From contig JAUIBQ010000008.1 of NCBI GenBank assembly GCA_030427445.1, positions 1 through 46,884 on the forward strand: a stretch of DNA of 46,884 nt, written 5' to 3'. The notes beneath the pieces are model-generated. The model was not told the DNA's origin, made no database searches, and saw only the letters and a program-made list of their open reading frames with translations. Positions within the stretch are counted from its first letter, which is position 1. Every line of letters starts with the position of its first letter. Of this stretch, positions 36,737 through 45,830 are shown piece after piece. This stretch comes from a bacterium (lineage in GTDB: Bacteria; Patescibacteriota; Saccharimonadia; Saccharimonadales; SZUA-47). Both the position numbers and the translations under genes were made by a program.

Positions 36737-37318
36737 ATGAAGCTCATATGCGCAACAGGAAACGACGGAAAATTTGCTACAGGCCATGAGACACTTTCCC
36801 ATTACGGTATTGAACTTTTGCAATGTCCAGTAAAAATTGACGAAATTCAAGGTCCGGATATGGAAAGAACACTTACGAAAAAGGCTCATGCTGCATACGA
36901 GAAAATTAAATCACCTTTAGTTGTTAGTGATGATTGGTGGAAAGTTATTGCCTTGCGTGGGTTCCCGGGTGCTTATATGAAGGACATGTCACATCACTAC
37001 TTCGAAACGGAAGATTTTCTTAACCTAATGACAAATAAACCTGACCGCTCAGTACTACAGATAAAAAATCTTGCATATTTTGATGGAAATGAGATTCAAC
37101 ATTTTACTCACACGTCTTCGGGCTTAATAGTCACAGAGCCTCGTGGTCCTGTTGACGCAGACCCATGGACACAAGTTTGCGCGATGGATGGATATGATGG
37201 GAAGACAATCGCTGAAGTTCACGAAGCAAGAAAAAATGGTGTGCTTGGCTACGAGGACAACAGGCCTTCTACAATCGTATGGAAGAAACTCGCTGAGTGG
37301 CTTCTTTCACAGGATTAA
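36737..37318 (+). CDS. Ham1/RdgB-like non-canonical purine NTP pyrophosphatase, divergent
   Basis: MKLICATGNDGKF, VDEIQGPDMERTLTKKAHAAY, VVSDDWWKVIALRGFPGAYMK, LGYEDNRPSTI. Confidence 0.7.
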   Translation: MKLICATGNDGKFATGHETLSHYGIELLQCPVKIDEIQGPDMERTLTKKAHAAYEKIKSPLVVSDDWWKVIALRGFPGAYMKDMSHHYFETEDFLNLMTNKPDRSVLQIKNLAYFDGNEIQHFTHTSSGLIVTEPRGPVDADPWTQVCAMDGYDGKTIAEVHEARKNGVLGYEDNRPSTIVWKKLAEWLLSQD

Positions 37319-37803
37319 TAAATATCCTCAAAACGTAAGTAGTGACACGTATACCCACCCGGGTTTTTCTGTAAGTAATCTTGATGGTAGTCTTCTGCCG
37401 GCCAAAATGTATCAAATTTCTCGAGTGAAGTCACAACGTCTTTCGCCCATTTGCCAGATTGATTGACTTTAGATATGAATGCTTCAGCTTGCTGTTTTTC
37501 CTGCTCATCCTGATAAAAAATCGCTGAGCGGTAACTGTTTCCGATATCATTTCCCTGCTGGTTCAATGTCGTCGGGTCATGCACCCGAAAGAAATAATCC
37601 CACAGCTCTTCCCTACTTGTCTTATCGTCATCATAGGTTATTTCTAGTGCCTCTGCATGACCCGGATGATTTTCGTATGTCGGATTTTCATTTTCGCCGC
37701 CACAGTAACCTACTTCAGTATCTACTACCCCAGGTCGCTCTCGCATCAACTCTTCAAGTCCCCAGAAACAACCACCTGCTACATAGATTTTTTTATTACT
37801 CAT
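37315..37803 (-). CDS. msrA: peptide methionine sulfoxide reductase A
   Basis: VAGGCFWGLEELMRERPGVVDTEVGYCGG; HAEALEITYDDDKTS; FDTFWPAEDYHQDYL; start at MSNKK. Confidence 0.93.
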   Translation of the reverse strand: MSNKKIYVAGGCFWGLEELMRERPGVVDTEVGYCGGENENPTYENHPGHAEALEITYDDDKTSREELWDYFFRVHDPTTLNQQGNDIGNSYRSAIFYQDEQEKQQAEAFISKVNQSGKWAKDVVTSLEKFDTFWPAEDYHQDYLQKNPGGYTCHYLRFEDIY

Positions 37804-37817
37804 GCTCTCAGTATACA

Positions 37818-38219
37818 ATGGTTGATATGAGCAGCTCCTACAACTCATTATCTGACGAACAAAAACGAGTCTTGCTCGATGCAGGTACGGAAGCCCCGTT
37901 TACCGGAGCGCTCTTGAATGAGAAAACAGATGGAAGCTACACCTGCGCTCAGTGCGATAACACACTTTTTAGTAGTGACACAAAATTTGATTCTCATTGT
38001 GGATGGCCGAGTTTTGACCAGGCTATCGAAGGGTCGGTCATCGAGAGAGAAGATAGTTCGCATGGCATGAATCGCGTCGAAGTGCTCTGTGCGAATTGTG
38101 GCGGACACCTTGGTCACGTATTCCCTGACGGTCCTCAGGATACTACAGGGATGCGCTATTGCATAAACTCACTGTCTCTTAATTTCACAGACAAAGACGG
38201 CAATAAAAAGTCAGGCTGA
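37818..38219 (+). CDS. msrB: peptide methionine sulfoxide reductase B
   Basis: GTEAPFTGALLNEKTDGSYTCAQCDNTLF, GWPSFDQAI, CANCGGHLGHVFPDGP, RYCINSLSLNF; track ORF starts too early. Confidence 0.93.
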   Translation: MVDMSSSYNSLSDEQKRVLLDAGTEAPFTGALLNEKTDGSYTCAQCDNTLFSSDTKFDSHCGWPSFDQAIEGSVIEREDSSHGMNRVEVLCANCGGHLGHVFPDGPQDTTGMRYCINSLSLNFTDKDGNKKSG

Positions 38220-38221
38220 GC

Positions 38222-39004
38222 CTACGACTTAGGAAACCATGGGAAGAAAGCGTTCGTCTCTTCTTTATACTGCTCGTAGTCTTTATTACCTTTATATCTT
38301 TTCTCCAACATCGGTATCCCAGACACTCCTAGAATAAGATACGTGATTGTAAGTGGGCCTATAATCCCTACGTACCAATACGGTGTAAACAACGTGAAGA
38401 TAAAGAATCCCCACCACGACATAATCTCCCCAAAATAGTTCGGGTGACGAGTGTATTTCCACAGCCCCTGTTTCATAATCTCGCCTTTTTCTTTAGTCTT
38501 GATAAATTGCTTGAGTTGGTAATCACCGACCGCCTCAAACGTAAACGCGAAGACCCAAAGGGCTAATCCTATACAGTTAAACCACGCGAGTTCTGTCGGC
38601 GTCTCAAAGAAAAACAGCATAATCGGGGTCGCAACTAGCAACATGAAGAAACCTTGGCTCAAAAAAACATTTGTAAACGACTGGATTTTCTCGTACTTCC
38701 ATTTTTTACGCATATCGACATACCTGCCATCCTCCTCATCATGTGAAAAGTGACGAGAACCAATGTGGAGTGCTAGCCGTATGCCCCATACCGTCACTAA
38801 AGCTAGTGTTAGCCATGTACGGAAATCATCGTGCATATCTGAGCGGATAAAGTTAGCCCACGCGATAGTAACAAATCCTAGTCCCCACGCGACATCTGCG
38901 ATGTCGTTTCGCTTTCGTACGAGCGCAGTGATATACCAAAAAATCATAAACACTAATACAACTAGTGCTGAAAAAATTATAGTATCCACTGGGCAATATA
39001 CCAT
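38222..39004 (-). CDS. DUF1295-family (steroid 5-alpha-reductase-like) membrane protein
   Basis: ADVAWGLGFVTIAWANF, KQGLWKYTRHPNYFGEIMSWWGFFIFTL. Confidence 0.8.
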   Translation of the reverse strand: MVYCPVDTIIFSALVVLVFMIFWYITALVRKRNDIADVAWGLGFVTIAWANFIRSDMHDDFRTWLTLALVTVWGIRLALHIGSRHFSHDEEDGRYVDMRKKWKYEKIQSFTNVFLSQGFFMLLVATPIMLFFFETPTELAWFNCIGLALWVFAFTFEAVGDYQLKQFIKTKEKGEIMKQGLWKYTRHPNYFGEIMSWWGFFIFTLFTPYWYVGIIGPLTITYLILGVSGIPMLEKRYKGNKDYEQYKEETNAFFPWFPKS

Positions 39005-39387
39005 CCTGCTGTCGCAACAGCTAAGCTTAGGACAGTCCCCCAGGCCATATCGATAAATACCAGCTTAGTCGGCCAGCCTTCTGTGGTTGCGAGGTTCGTC
39101 AGATCATAAGTCATGTACGTCATGAACCCAAAAAGCGCACCATTTATCATCGTTTTTTGCAGTGAACCTGCTTCCACGCCCGGGAGTACTGCGAAGTACA
39201 GCAGCCCAGCTATAGAAAGTAGATAAAACGCCATCGCAGCTGTCCAATTAATATTTTTAGCCATTAAGTCACCCATTTGCTGTGCGTAAACGTTCTTAGC
39301 GACCACGCCGAGCCAAACTAAGTCTATGGCAAAAAATACCGGGATCATTAATAAATATGTGTAGATTGATTGTAATAATGTAAGCAT
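38977..39387 (-). CDS. DUF2177-family membrane protein
   Basis: IPVFFAIDLVWLGVVAKNVY, NGALFGFMTYMTYDLTNLATTEGWPTKLVFIDMAWGTVLS. Confidence 0.8.
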   Translation of the reverse strand: MLTLLQSIYTYLLMIPVFFAIDLVWLGVVAKNVYAQQMGDLMAKNINWTAAMAFYLLSIAGLLYFAVLPGVEAGSLQKTMINGALFGFMTYMTYDLTNLATTEGWPTKLVFIDMAWGTVLSLAVATAGWYIAQWIL

Positions 39388-39449
39388 ATTTCGATTATAT
39401 CTTTTACTGATTACTAGCCTGTAAGAAATATTACTGATTCAACAATGAC

Positions 39450-39478
39450 TTGATTTTTTTCCCTAACAGGGGTAGAAT
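39450..39478 (+). promoter_or_regulatory. promoter of tRNA-Lys
   Basis: TTGATT (39450-39455), 17-nt spacer, TAGAAT (39473-39478). Confidence 0.6.
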
Positions 39479-39506
39479 ATGCTCTTGCAGCCACAACGAC
39501 AGTTAC

Positions 39507-39583
39507 GGGCCAGTAGCTCAGCTGGTTAGAGCACCTGCCTCTTAAGCAGGGTGTCGAGGGTTCGAGCCCCTCCTGGCCCTCCA
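39507..39583 (+). tRNA. tRNA-Lys (CUU)
   Basis: GGGCCAG...CCTGC-CTCTTAA-GCAGG...GAGGGTTCGAGCCCCTC-CTGGCCC-T-CCA. Confidence 0.95.
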
Positions 39584-39590
39584 TGAAAGA

Positions 39591-39616
39591 AGTCGAGTTT
39601 TATACTCGGCTTTTTT
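39591..39616 (+). terminator. tRNA-Lys proximal terminator
   Basis: GTCGAG-TTTTATA-CTCGGC followed by TTTTTT; stem extends outward to include the tRNA CCA (CCATGAAA/TTTCATGG). Confidence 0.75.
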
Positions 39617-39741
39617 CATGGCTTGGTTCTGGTGGGCTCGAGACAGAGACACCCATGAAGTGTCGACGGGGGAGAAAGTCCAGTGGACTTTCGAGGAGCA
39701 CTTTCTCTTGGCGACTTGTCGACCAAAGACGAAAGTGTGCA

Positions 39742-39763
39742 TCGAGCCCCTCCTGACCCTCCA
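39742..39763 (+). repeat. distal copy of tRNA-Lys 3' end
   Basis: TCGAGCCCCTCCTGACCCTCCA versus tRNA TCGAGCCCCTCCTGGCCCTCCA (1 mismatch in 22). Confidence 0.9.
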
Positions 39764-39770
39764 AATTAGA

Positions 39771-39795
39771 AGCCCATCCTCATGATGGGTTTTTA
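39771..39795 (+). terminator. second terminator after distal tRNA-Lys 3'-end copy
   Basis: AGCCCATC-CTCAT-GATGGGTTTTT. Confidence 0.7.
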
Positions 39796-39818
39796 ATTAT
39801 AAGATCACTTTCGAAATC

Positions 39819-40976
39819 TTAAGAGTTTTTCAAAATCAGCTTAGAAATATACAGCGAGCCAGTCACAATTACTAGCTCACCATTTGCACGTTTGACCGCA
39901 GATACGAGATTCGGCTCGATTGTACACTCAATTCCCTGTTGATGACACACTTCTGCCAAATCGTTAGCAGAAACAGATTCAACGAATGACGGTGTTTTCG
40001 CAGATGACAATTCTGAGCATATAATCATAGAGGCAATTGGCTTCAGTTCAATGACTGTTTTTCGGTAATCTTTTGCTGCCCTCATAGCTAGTACAACAAC
40101 AAACTTTTGGCCGGGATAAAGTGCCTGAACACTACCCACGAATGCGTTCATTTTCTGAGGATTATGTGCTCCATCAACTATAATTTTTTTATTGTTAATT
40201 CTTAACTTTTGCATTCTACCTGGCACAACTACATGACTAGGATTAGACTGAGTTATCTTAAATCCATCGCGTTTAGCTACATATTCTGTAGCTGCTCTTG
40301 CTAACGTGTAATTACGATTTTGAAACTCAGGTAATCCTTCATATTTCACACCATTTTTTTGCGTTACAGATTGAAAAGTAGCATTTTTCAACACCATTTG
40401 GTTTTTAATCACTGTCATTATCGGCTTTGACTGCTCATAACTAAGCACGTGATTACCCTCGTGTATTATCCCCGCCTTCTGTGCTGCAATCTCCTCAATT
40501 GAGTTCCCTAAAATATGCTGATGATCATACCCGATATCGGTGAGTACACACACTTTGTCAGACCTAGTCACAACATTTGTGCTGTCAAGCAACCCGCCTA
40601 AGCCTGTTTCAAGTACAACATAGTCAACTTTTTCTTGTACAAACACCCATAGCGCAAAAATAATCATGTATTCGAAGTAGCTTTGGCTCTTAGCATACTC
40701 TCCCAGTAGATTGTCGAACTTTTCTAAATAACGACAAAACTGAGCGTCGTCAAGCGGGACGGTATTTATCTGCGCGCGTTCATTCACTGTAAGAATGTGT
40801 GGCGACACGCTCATGCCTACTTTCTTGCCTGATGTGTGCAATAAGGATGACAGGTAGTAGCACGTGCTTGTCTTACCACTTGTACCTGCTACGTGAATAA
40901 CGCGTAGTTTTTGGTGAGGATTTCCTGCAAGCTCAAGCAATGGCCACATCCGCTCCAAAGACAAATTGTCTTTCAT
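39819..40976 (-). CDS. folC: folylpolyglutamate synthase/dihydrofolate synthase
   Basis: LRVIHVAGTSGKTSTCYYLSSLL, VSPHILTVNERAQI, YVVLETGLGGLLDSTNVV, LTDIGYDHQHILGNSIEEIAAQKAGII; homology appears to extend upstream of the first ATG. Confidence 0.85.
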   Translation of the reverse strand: MKDNLSLERMWPLLELAGNPHQKLRVIHVAGTSGKTSTCYYLSSLLHTSGKKVGMSVSPHILTVNERAQINTVPLDDAQFCRYLEKFDNLLGEYAKSQSYFEYMIIFALWVFVQEKVDYVVLETGLGGLLDSTNVVTRSDKVCVLTDIGYDHQHILGNSIEEIAAQKAGIIHEGNHVLSYEQSKPIMTVIKNQMVLKNATFQSVTQKNGVKYEGLPEFQNRNYTLARAATEYVAKRDGFKITQSNPSHVVVPGRMQKLRINNKKIIVDGAHNPQKMNAFVGSVQALYPGQKFVVVLAMRAAKDYRKTVIELKPIASMIICSELSSAKTPSFVESVSANDLAEVCHQQGIECTIEPNLVSAVKRANGELVIVTGSLYISKLILKNS

Positions 40977-41041
40977 GTAAGCATTCGCATTTGCAACGAG
41001 TCGCTGCAGGTATGCTTCGGCTTGGGAGATGTTAGCAAACC

Positions 41042-41695
41042 TTACTGGTTTTTCTTCTGAGATTTTTGCGATGAGCTCTTTTCGTCGATAGCCTTTGGTT
41101 GAGCATACGTTTTACCCTTTGTGGAGGCGCTTTCACGTTGTTTATCGTACTGTTTCAACGTGTTTTGGAGTAGAGAAATCACTTTTTCAGCATGGGCTCG
41201 ACTCATGCCAACTTTAGCTACTGCAAGTGGTTTTGCATCTGGAGCTCCACCGAGCTGATGAAAGTTCATAACGACACCAAAATCATTAATCTCAACTTTC
41301 GCGAGGTCAGTGTACACAATGCGCGGATCGCTCACAGAAATACCCATGGAAATCACATTTGGCAGTTGAGCGAGACCAGGCGGCAAGTCGTGTTCAGCAT
41401 GGGTGGCGTTTTCTTCTTCAGAACCGTTGGACAGAAATTCGTCCATGTCAGGTTCACCTGCATACCCAGCTAGTTGCCAAAGCCGCTCTGCATGCTCATC
41501 GCTCGCATTAAAGTGCTGTATTAACATCAATAACACCTCTTCGCTAGGTCGATTACTCCCCTGCTCAAGCGATTTTAGGTGTTCAATCTCGATCTCGATC
41601 GCTGCAGATACGTCTTCCTGCGTCTTTTCGAGAGAAGTGCGAAGCTTACGTAAAAGATCTCCAAGTGCAAAAAATGGTTGGTCTTGTCTACTCAT
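41042..41695 (-). CDS. XRE-type helix-turn-helix protein
   Basis: LGDLLRKLRTSLEKTQEDVSAAIEIEIEHLKSLEQGSNRPSEEVLLMLIQHF. Confidence 0.75.
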   Translation of the reverse strand: MSRQDQPFFALGDLLRKLRTSLEKTQEDVSAAIEIEIEHLKSLEQGSNRPSEEVLLMLIQHFNASDEHAERLWQLAGYAGEPDMDEFLSNGSEEENATHAEHDLPPGLAQLPNVISMGISVSDPRIVYTDLAKVEINDFGVVMNFHQLGGAPDAKPLAVAKVGMSRAHAEKVISLLQNTLKQYDKQRESASTKGKTYAQPKAIDEKSSSQKSQKKNQ

Positions 41696-41778
41696 AGTAG
41701 GTATATTTTACGTCACTGACCATCTATTAGACAACCATTTCTCAGATATACAGGCTGTTTCTTGCTACAATCAATACT

Positions 41779-42840
41779 ATGTTTGAAATACAAAACCAAG
41801 TGCTGCTTGCGCCGTATACGTCATTTAATGTGGGTGGCCCTGCTGAGCACTTTGCTCTCGTTGATAACGCTGACGATTTAGTGGAAGCATTAAAATGTAC
41901 TCTCCCCACCACACCACTCTGGACATTAGGATATGGCAGCAACTGTCTCATCTCTGATAAGGGTCTTAATGGCATGACTGTTGTGATAAAAGGTGGAGAA
42001 GTCAAAGTTGAAGACTCCGTAGTCATCGCTGATGCAGGAGCATGGTGGGATGACGTCGTAAAGAGCTCAATCCAGCATGGACTTTGGGGCCTAGAACTTA
42101 TGAGCGAGATACCTGGTAGCGTCGGTGCTTCAGTATTCATAAACATCACAGCCTATGGGCAGTCAGTCGGAAAACGAGTTCTCTGGATTGATGTATGGAA
42201 CAGAGAGTCCTCACGCGTTGAAAGACTCAAGCAAGAAGACTTACAGTGGGGGTATAAAGATTCACTCTTTCAGCATGATGATGGCAAGAAATATGTCATC
42301 CTAAAAGCAGCTTTGCAATTATCTGACAGAAAGACGGAGGATCTTACCTACCAAAAAGCGCTCGACGTCGCAGAGGAACTAGATTTAGACGTAGAGTCGC
42401 TTGTCGAAAGAAGAGACATTATCATCGAGGCAAGGCAACGTGCCGGATCGCTTTGGCACCCAGGAGATACTGGCTCTAAAACAGTTGGCTCTTTTTTCAG
42501 AAATCCATTTGTTTCTGCTGAGCAAGTAGATAAAATCATCGCACACGACGAAACTGGCAAAACGGCTGAACAAATCCGCAACATGAACCTCGTTCACGGT
42601 GGAGATTCACATAGGGTATCTGCTGCACATGTGATGCTTGCCGCTGGGTTTAAAAGAGGTCAGACGTTTGCTGATGGAAAAGTAAAGCTTAACGATCAAA
42701 ACTTACTCAAAATTGAGGCTCTCGATAGTGCAACTGCAAACGATATTTACGAAACGATGAAACATATCCAAGCAGTAGTTAAAGAAACACTAGGCATCGA
42801 CCTAGAACCCGAAGCCCGCATCCTCGGCGACTTTTCTTAA
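41779..42840 (+). CDS. murB: UDP-N-acetylenolpyruvoylglucosamine reductase
   Basis: APYTSFNVGGPAEHFALV, LGYGSNCLISDKGLNGMTV, LELMSEIPGSVGASVFINITAYGQ, TVGSFFRNPFVS. Confidence 0.93.
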   Translation: MFEIQNQVLLAPYTSFNVGGPAEHFALVDNADDLVEALKCTLPTTPLWTLGYGSNCLISDKGLNGMTVVIKGGEVKVEDSVVIADAGAWWDDVVKSSIQHGLWGLELMSEIPGSVGASVFINITAYGQSVGKRVLWIDVWNRESSRVERLKQEDLQWGYKDSLFQHDDGKKYVILKAALQLSDRKTEDLTYQKALDVAEELDLDVESLVERRDIIIEARQRAGSLWHPGDTGSKTVGSFFRNPFVSAEQVDKIIAHDETGKTAEQIRNMNLVHGGDSHRVSAAHVMLAAGFKRGQTFADGKVKLNDQNLLKIEALDSATANDIYETMKHIQAVVKETLGIDLEPEARILGDFS

Positions 42841-44159
42841 GACTTAAACAATGGAAATGTTGATGCGAGTGCTGTCACTTCTTTACGGATTGCTAATAAG
42901 TCTTTATTCGCATCGGCTTGAGCGCGGAATTCTTTGATGAATTTCGCTCGCTCTTTTTTGTCTTCTGGAAGCGTTTTATCCTTTACGATATCTACTACAC
43001 GTGCAATCCATTCTCCAATTTGCTTCATTTCCTCCACGCCCATTCCTCGAGTAGTAACTAGTGGCGTACCTAGTCGCACTCCAGATGGGTAAAAAGGCGA
43101 ACCTGGTTCGTGCGGCACCGTGTTGCGGTTTGCATAGATACCTGCAACGTCCATTGCATAGGCCACTTGTACACCAAGTCCGGGACTTATCTCAGAAAGA
43201 TCTATGACCATTAAGTGTGTCTCCGTTCCGTCGCCGACAAGCTTCAGCCCGTTCGCTTTTAGTGAGTCTGCAAGTGCATCAGCATTTTCACGAACACGCT
43301 TCGCGTAGTCTTGGAATTCAGGCTGAGCTGCTTCTTTTGCTGCGATAGCTATCCCTGCAGTCGTCGCGTTGTGTGGTCCACCTTGAAGGCCTGGGATAAT
43401 TGCAGAGTCAATCTTTTTACCTAAGTCAGGATCTTTCTCTAGGCCTCGCTCTGTTACTAAAATCATCGCGCCACGAGGGCCGCGGAATGTCTTGTGGGTG
43501 GTGGTCATGATGACATCTGCGTATGGCACTGGTGACTGGTGCTGTCCTCCCACGACAAGTCCCGTGACATGTGAAATATCTGCGACTAGCCATGCACCAA
43601 CCTCGTCTGCAATCTCTCGAAATTTATCGAACTCAAGCTCAAATGGATAGGCAGTATTACCAGCCACAATTACTCTAGGCTTGTGCTTGAGCGCAAGCTG
43701 CCGTACTTCATCAAAGTTTATTCGAGCGTTATCACTTACCCCATATTGAACTGAATTATAAAATCTTCCAGATGCAGTAACATTCGGATGCCCGTGAGTG
43801 AGATGTCCTCCATTAGCAAGTTTTAGCCCCATAAGTGTCTCACCTGGCTGCATCAGTGCAAAATAAATAGCACTATTTGCTGGTGAACCCGAGTATGGCT
43901 GAACATTGACGTACGGTACGCCAAATAATTCCTTCACCCTGTCTCGTGCCACATTCTCTATCTCATCAATATTCTGGTTGCCTTCGTAGTATCGACGACC
44001 TGGATACCCTTCTGAATATTTATTATTTAAACTACTTGAAAGTACAGCGTGTACGGCTGGTGAACCGTTGTTTTCTGAAGGTATTAAACCTATCATCTCA
44101 ATCTGGCGCTGTTCTTCGCGCTCAACTAATTTATGTATCTCTGTATCTTGTTTTGACAT
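42837..44159 (-). CDS. glyA: serine hydroxymethyltransferase
   Basis: IGLIPSENNGSPAV, YSEGYPGRRYYEGNQNID, NVQPYSGSPANSAIY, TTTHKTFRGPRGAMIL; start at MSKQDTE. Confidence 0.93.
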   Translation of the reverse strand: MSKQDTEIHKLVEREEQRQIEMIGLIPSENNGSPAVHAVLSSSLNNKYSEGYPGRRYYEGNQNIDEIENVARDRVKELFGVPYVNVQPYSGSPANSAIYFALMQPGETLMGLKLANGGHLTHGHPNVTASGRFYNSVQYGVSDNARINFDEVRQLALKHKPRVIVAGNTAYPFELEFDKFREIADEVGAWLVADISHVTGLVVGGQHQSPVPYADVIMTTTHKTFRGPRGAMILVTERGLEKDPDLGKKIDSAIIPGLQGGPHNATTAGIAIAAKEAAQPEFQDYAKRVRENADALADSLKANGLKLVGDGTETHLMVIDLSEISPGLGVQVAYAMDVAGIYANRNTVPHEPGSPFYPSGVRLGTPLVTTRGMGVEEMKQIGEWIARVVDIVKDKTLPEDKKERAKFIKEFRAQADANKDLLAIRKEVTALASTFPLFKS

Positions 44160-44297
44160 ATCAAACCCCTCTTTATGTGTTATTACTTGCTCCACCGATA
44201 TGTCTGTAAGCTAAATCATAGAAGTATTGTACATTGATAGTGCTTGTAAAAAGAAATGTAGAATTTACAAAAATCGTATATCACGGATGATATAATA

Positions 44298-45830
44298 ATG
44301 TTTATGGAAAAAACGAACAACCGCATCGGTAAGATGATATCTGAAGTTCGCCAACTGCGCGGACTCACACAGCAAGATTTAGCAAAAAAACTCAATACAA
44401 GCCAATCTGCAGTCAACCGCATAGAAAAAGGCGGACAAAACGTCTCCCTAGAAATGCTTGGACGCATCAGTGAAGCACTCGAGAAACCATTGCTCAAAGT
44501 GGGCAATCAAGGGGTGAATCTACGGATTGAAGGCGGTCAAAAACTTAATGGAGAAATCACGCTCAAAACAAGCAAGAATGCAGCAGTAGGATTACTCTGC
44601 GCAAGCCTGCTCAACCATGGTACGACGACTTTTAAAAAGTTTCCACGAATCGAAGAAGTGTTTCGTATCATCGAAGTCCTTGAAAGCATCGGCGTAAAAG
44701 TCCGCTGGCTTGAAGGTAACGACCTCGAGATAAAGCGCCCTGCGACGCTAAAAATGGAAAACATCAATTCTGCATCTGCGCGAAAAACACGTTCTGTGCT
44801 CATGATGATTGGTCCACTACTCCATGAACTCGATGAGTTTAAGATCCCATACGCTGGTGGCTGTAAACTAGGTAAACGATCTATTCGCTCACATGAGTAT
44901 ATCCTTGAAGATTTTGGAGCAAAAATCGAGTCAAAAGATCGCTACTACGATATTAAAGTTGAAAAAAAATCACCTGAGCAAGTCATGCTCTACGAAGCTG
45001 GAGATACAGTCAGTGAAAACGCTCTTATGGCGGCAGCTCGAAACAAAAAGTCAGTTAAAATCCAGTTTGCAAGTGGTAATTACATGGTGCAAGATGTCGC
45101 AGGCTACCTCCAAGCACTCGGAGTACAGATTGATGGTGTCGGCACATCAGTCATGACTGTCCACCCTCACGCTGCGAAAATTAAAAAAGACGTTACGTAC
45201 GCTCCAGTGGAAGATCCAATTGAAGCTATGTTCTTTGTAAGTGCCGCTGTCACAACCAACTCTAAACTCACAGTCAAACGAGTACCGATTGATTTCATGG
45301 CACTTGAACTTATGAGGCTTCGTAAAATGGGGCTTATCGTTGATGAGTCACCTCGCTACAAGTCTACTAATGGCCTCATGGATCTTGTTGATTTAGTCGT
45401 CCACCCGCACGACGGCAAACTAAAAGCATTAACTGAAAAAATCCATGCAAACATCTACCCTGTCGGGATTAACCAAGACAATCTCCCGTACTTTGTACCA
45501 ATCTGTGCAGTAGCGAAGGGCCGCTCGCTCATACACGACTGGACGTATGAAAACCGAGCAATCTACTACACCGAAATGACAAAAATTGGCGCTCAAGTTG
45601 AACTCGCAGATCCACACAGAGTGTATATTAATGGTCCATCGACATTCGAACCTGCAGACGTATCAAGTCCTCCCGCATTACGACCAGCAAGTCTTTTGCT
45701 CATTGGGATGCTCGCAGCAAAAGGAGCATCGATGCTCAGAAATGTGTACACGATCAATCGTGGATATGAAGAGCTCGCTGAAAGGCTTAACTCACTCGGA
45801 GCAAAAATAGAGGTATTGCATGACATTTAA
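44298..45830 (+). CDS. murA: XRE-type HTH domain fused to UDP-N-acetylglucosamine 1-carboxyvinyltransferase
   Basis: N-terminus IGKMISEVRQLRGLTQQDLAKKLNTSQSAVNRIEKGGQNVSLEMLGRISEAL (HTH); C-terminus LRIEGGQKLNGEITLKTSKNAAVGLL ... IPYAGGCKLGKRSIRSHEYILEDFGAKI ... (MurA, catalytic Cys loop present). Confidence 0.92.
   Translation: MFMEKTNNRIGKMISEVRQLRGLTQQDLAKKLNTSQSAVNRIEKGGQNVSLEMLGRISEALEKPLLKVGNQGVNLRIEGGQKLNGEITLKTSKNAAVGLLCASLLNHGTTTFKKFPRIEEVFRIIEVLESIGVKVRWLEGNDLEIKRPATLKMENINSASARKTRSVLMMIGPLLHELDEFKIPYAGGCKLGKRSIRSHEYILEDFGAKIESKDRYYDIKVEKKSPEQVMLYEAGDTVSENALMAAARNKKSVKIQFASGNYMVQDVAGYLQALGVQIDGVGTSVMTVHPHAAKIKKDVTYAPVEDPIEAMFFVSAAVTTNSKLTVKRVPIDFMALELMRLRKMGLIVDESPRYKSTNGLMDLVDLVVHPHDGKLKALTEKIHANIYPVGINQDNLPYFVPICAVAKGRSLIHDWTYENRAIYYTEMTKIGAQVELADPHRVYINGPSTFEPADVSSPPALRPASLLLIGMLAAKGASMLRNVYTINRGYEELAERLNSLGAKIEVLHDI

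Noticed and set aside
37479-37817. Long N-terminal extension of MsrB in ORF track
   Set aside because: Antisense to msrA; MsrB homology starts near MVDMSSSYNS (37818).
39542-39742. 66-aa minus ORF ending RRGSNPRHPA
   Set aside because: Antisense translation of the tRNA-Lys 3' region; typical spurious ORF.
39584-39763. Third copy of the tRNA/tmRNA 5' leader element
   Set aside because: Shares only a CUUG loop and short words (TTGGCGA, GGTTCTGG); does not align to the leader core, so treated as a separate module.
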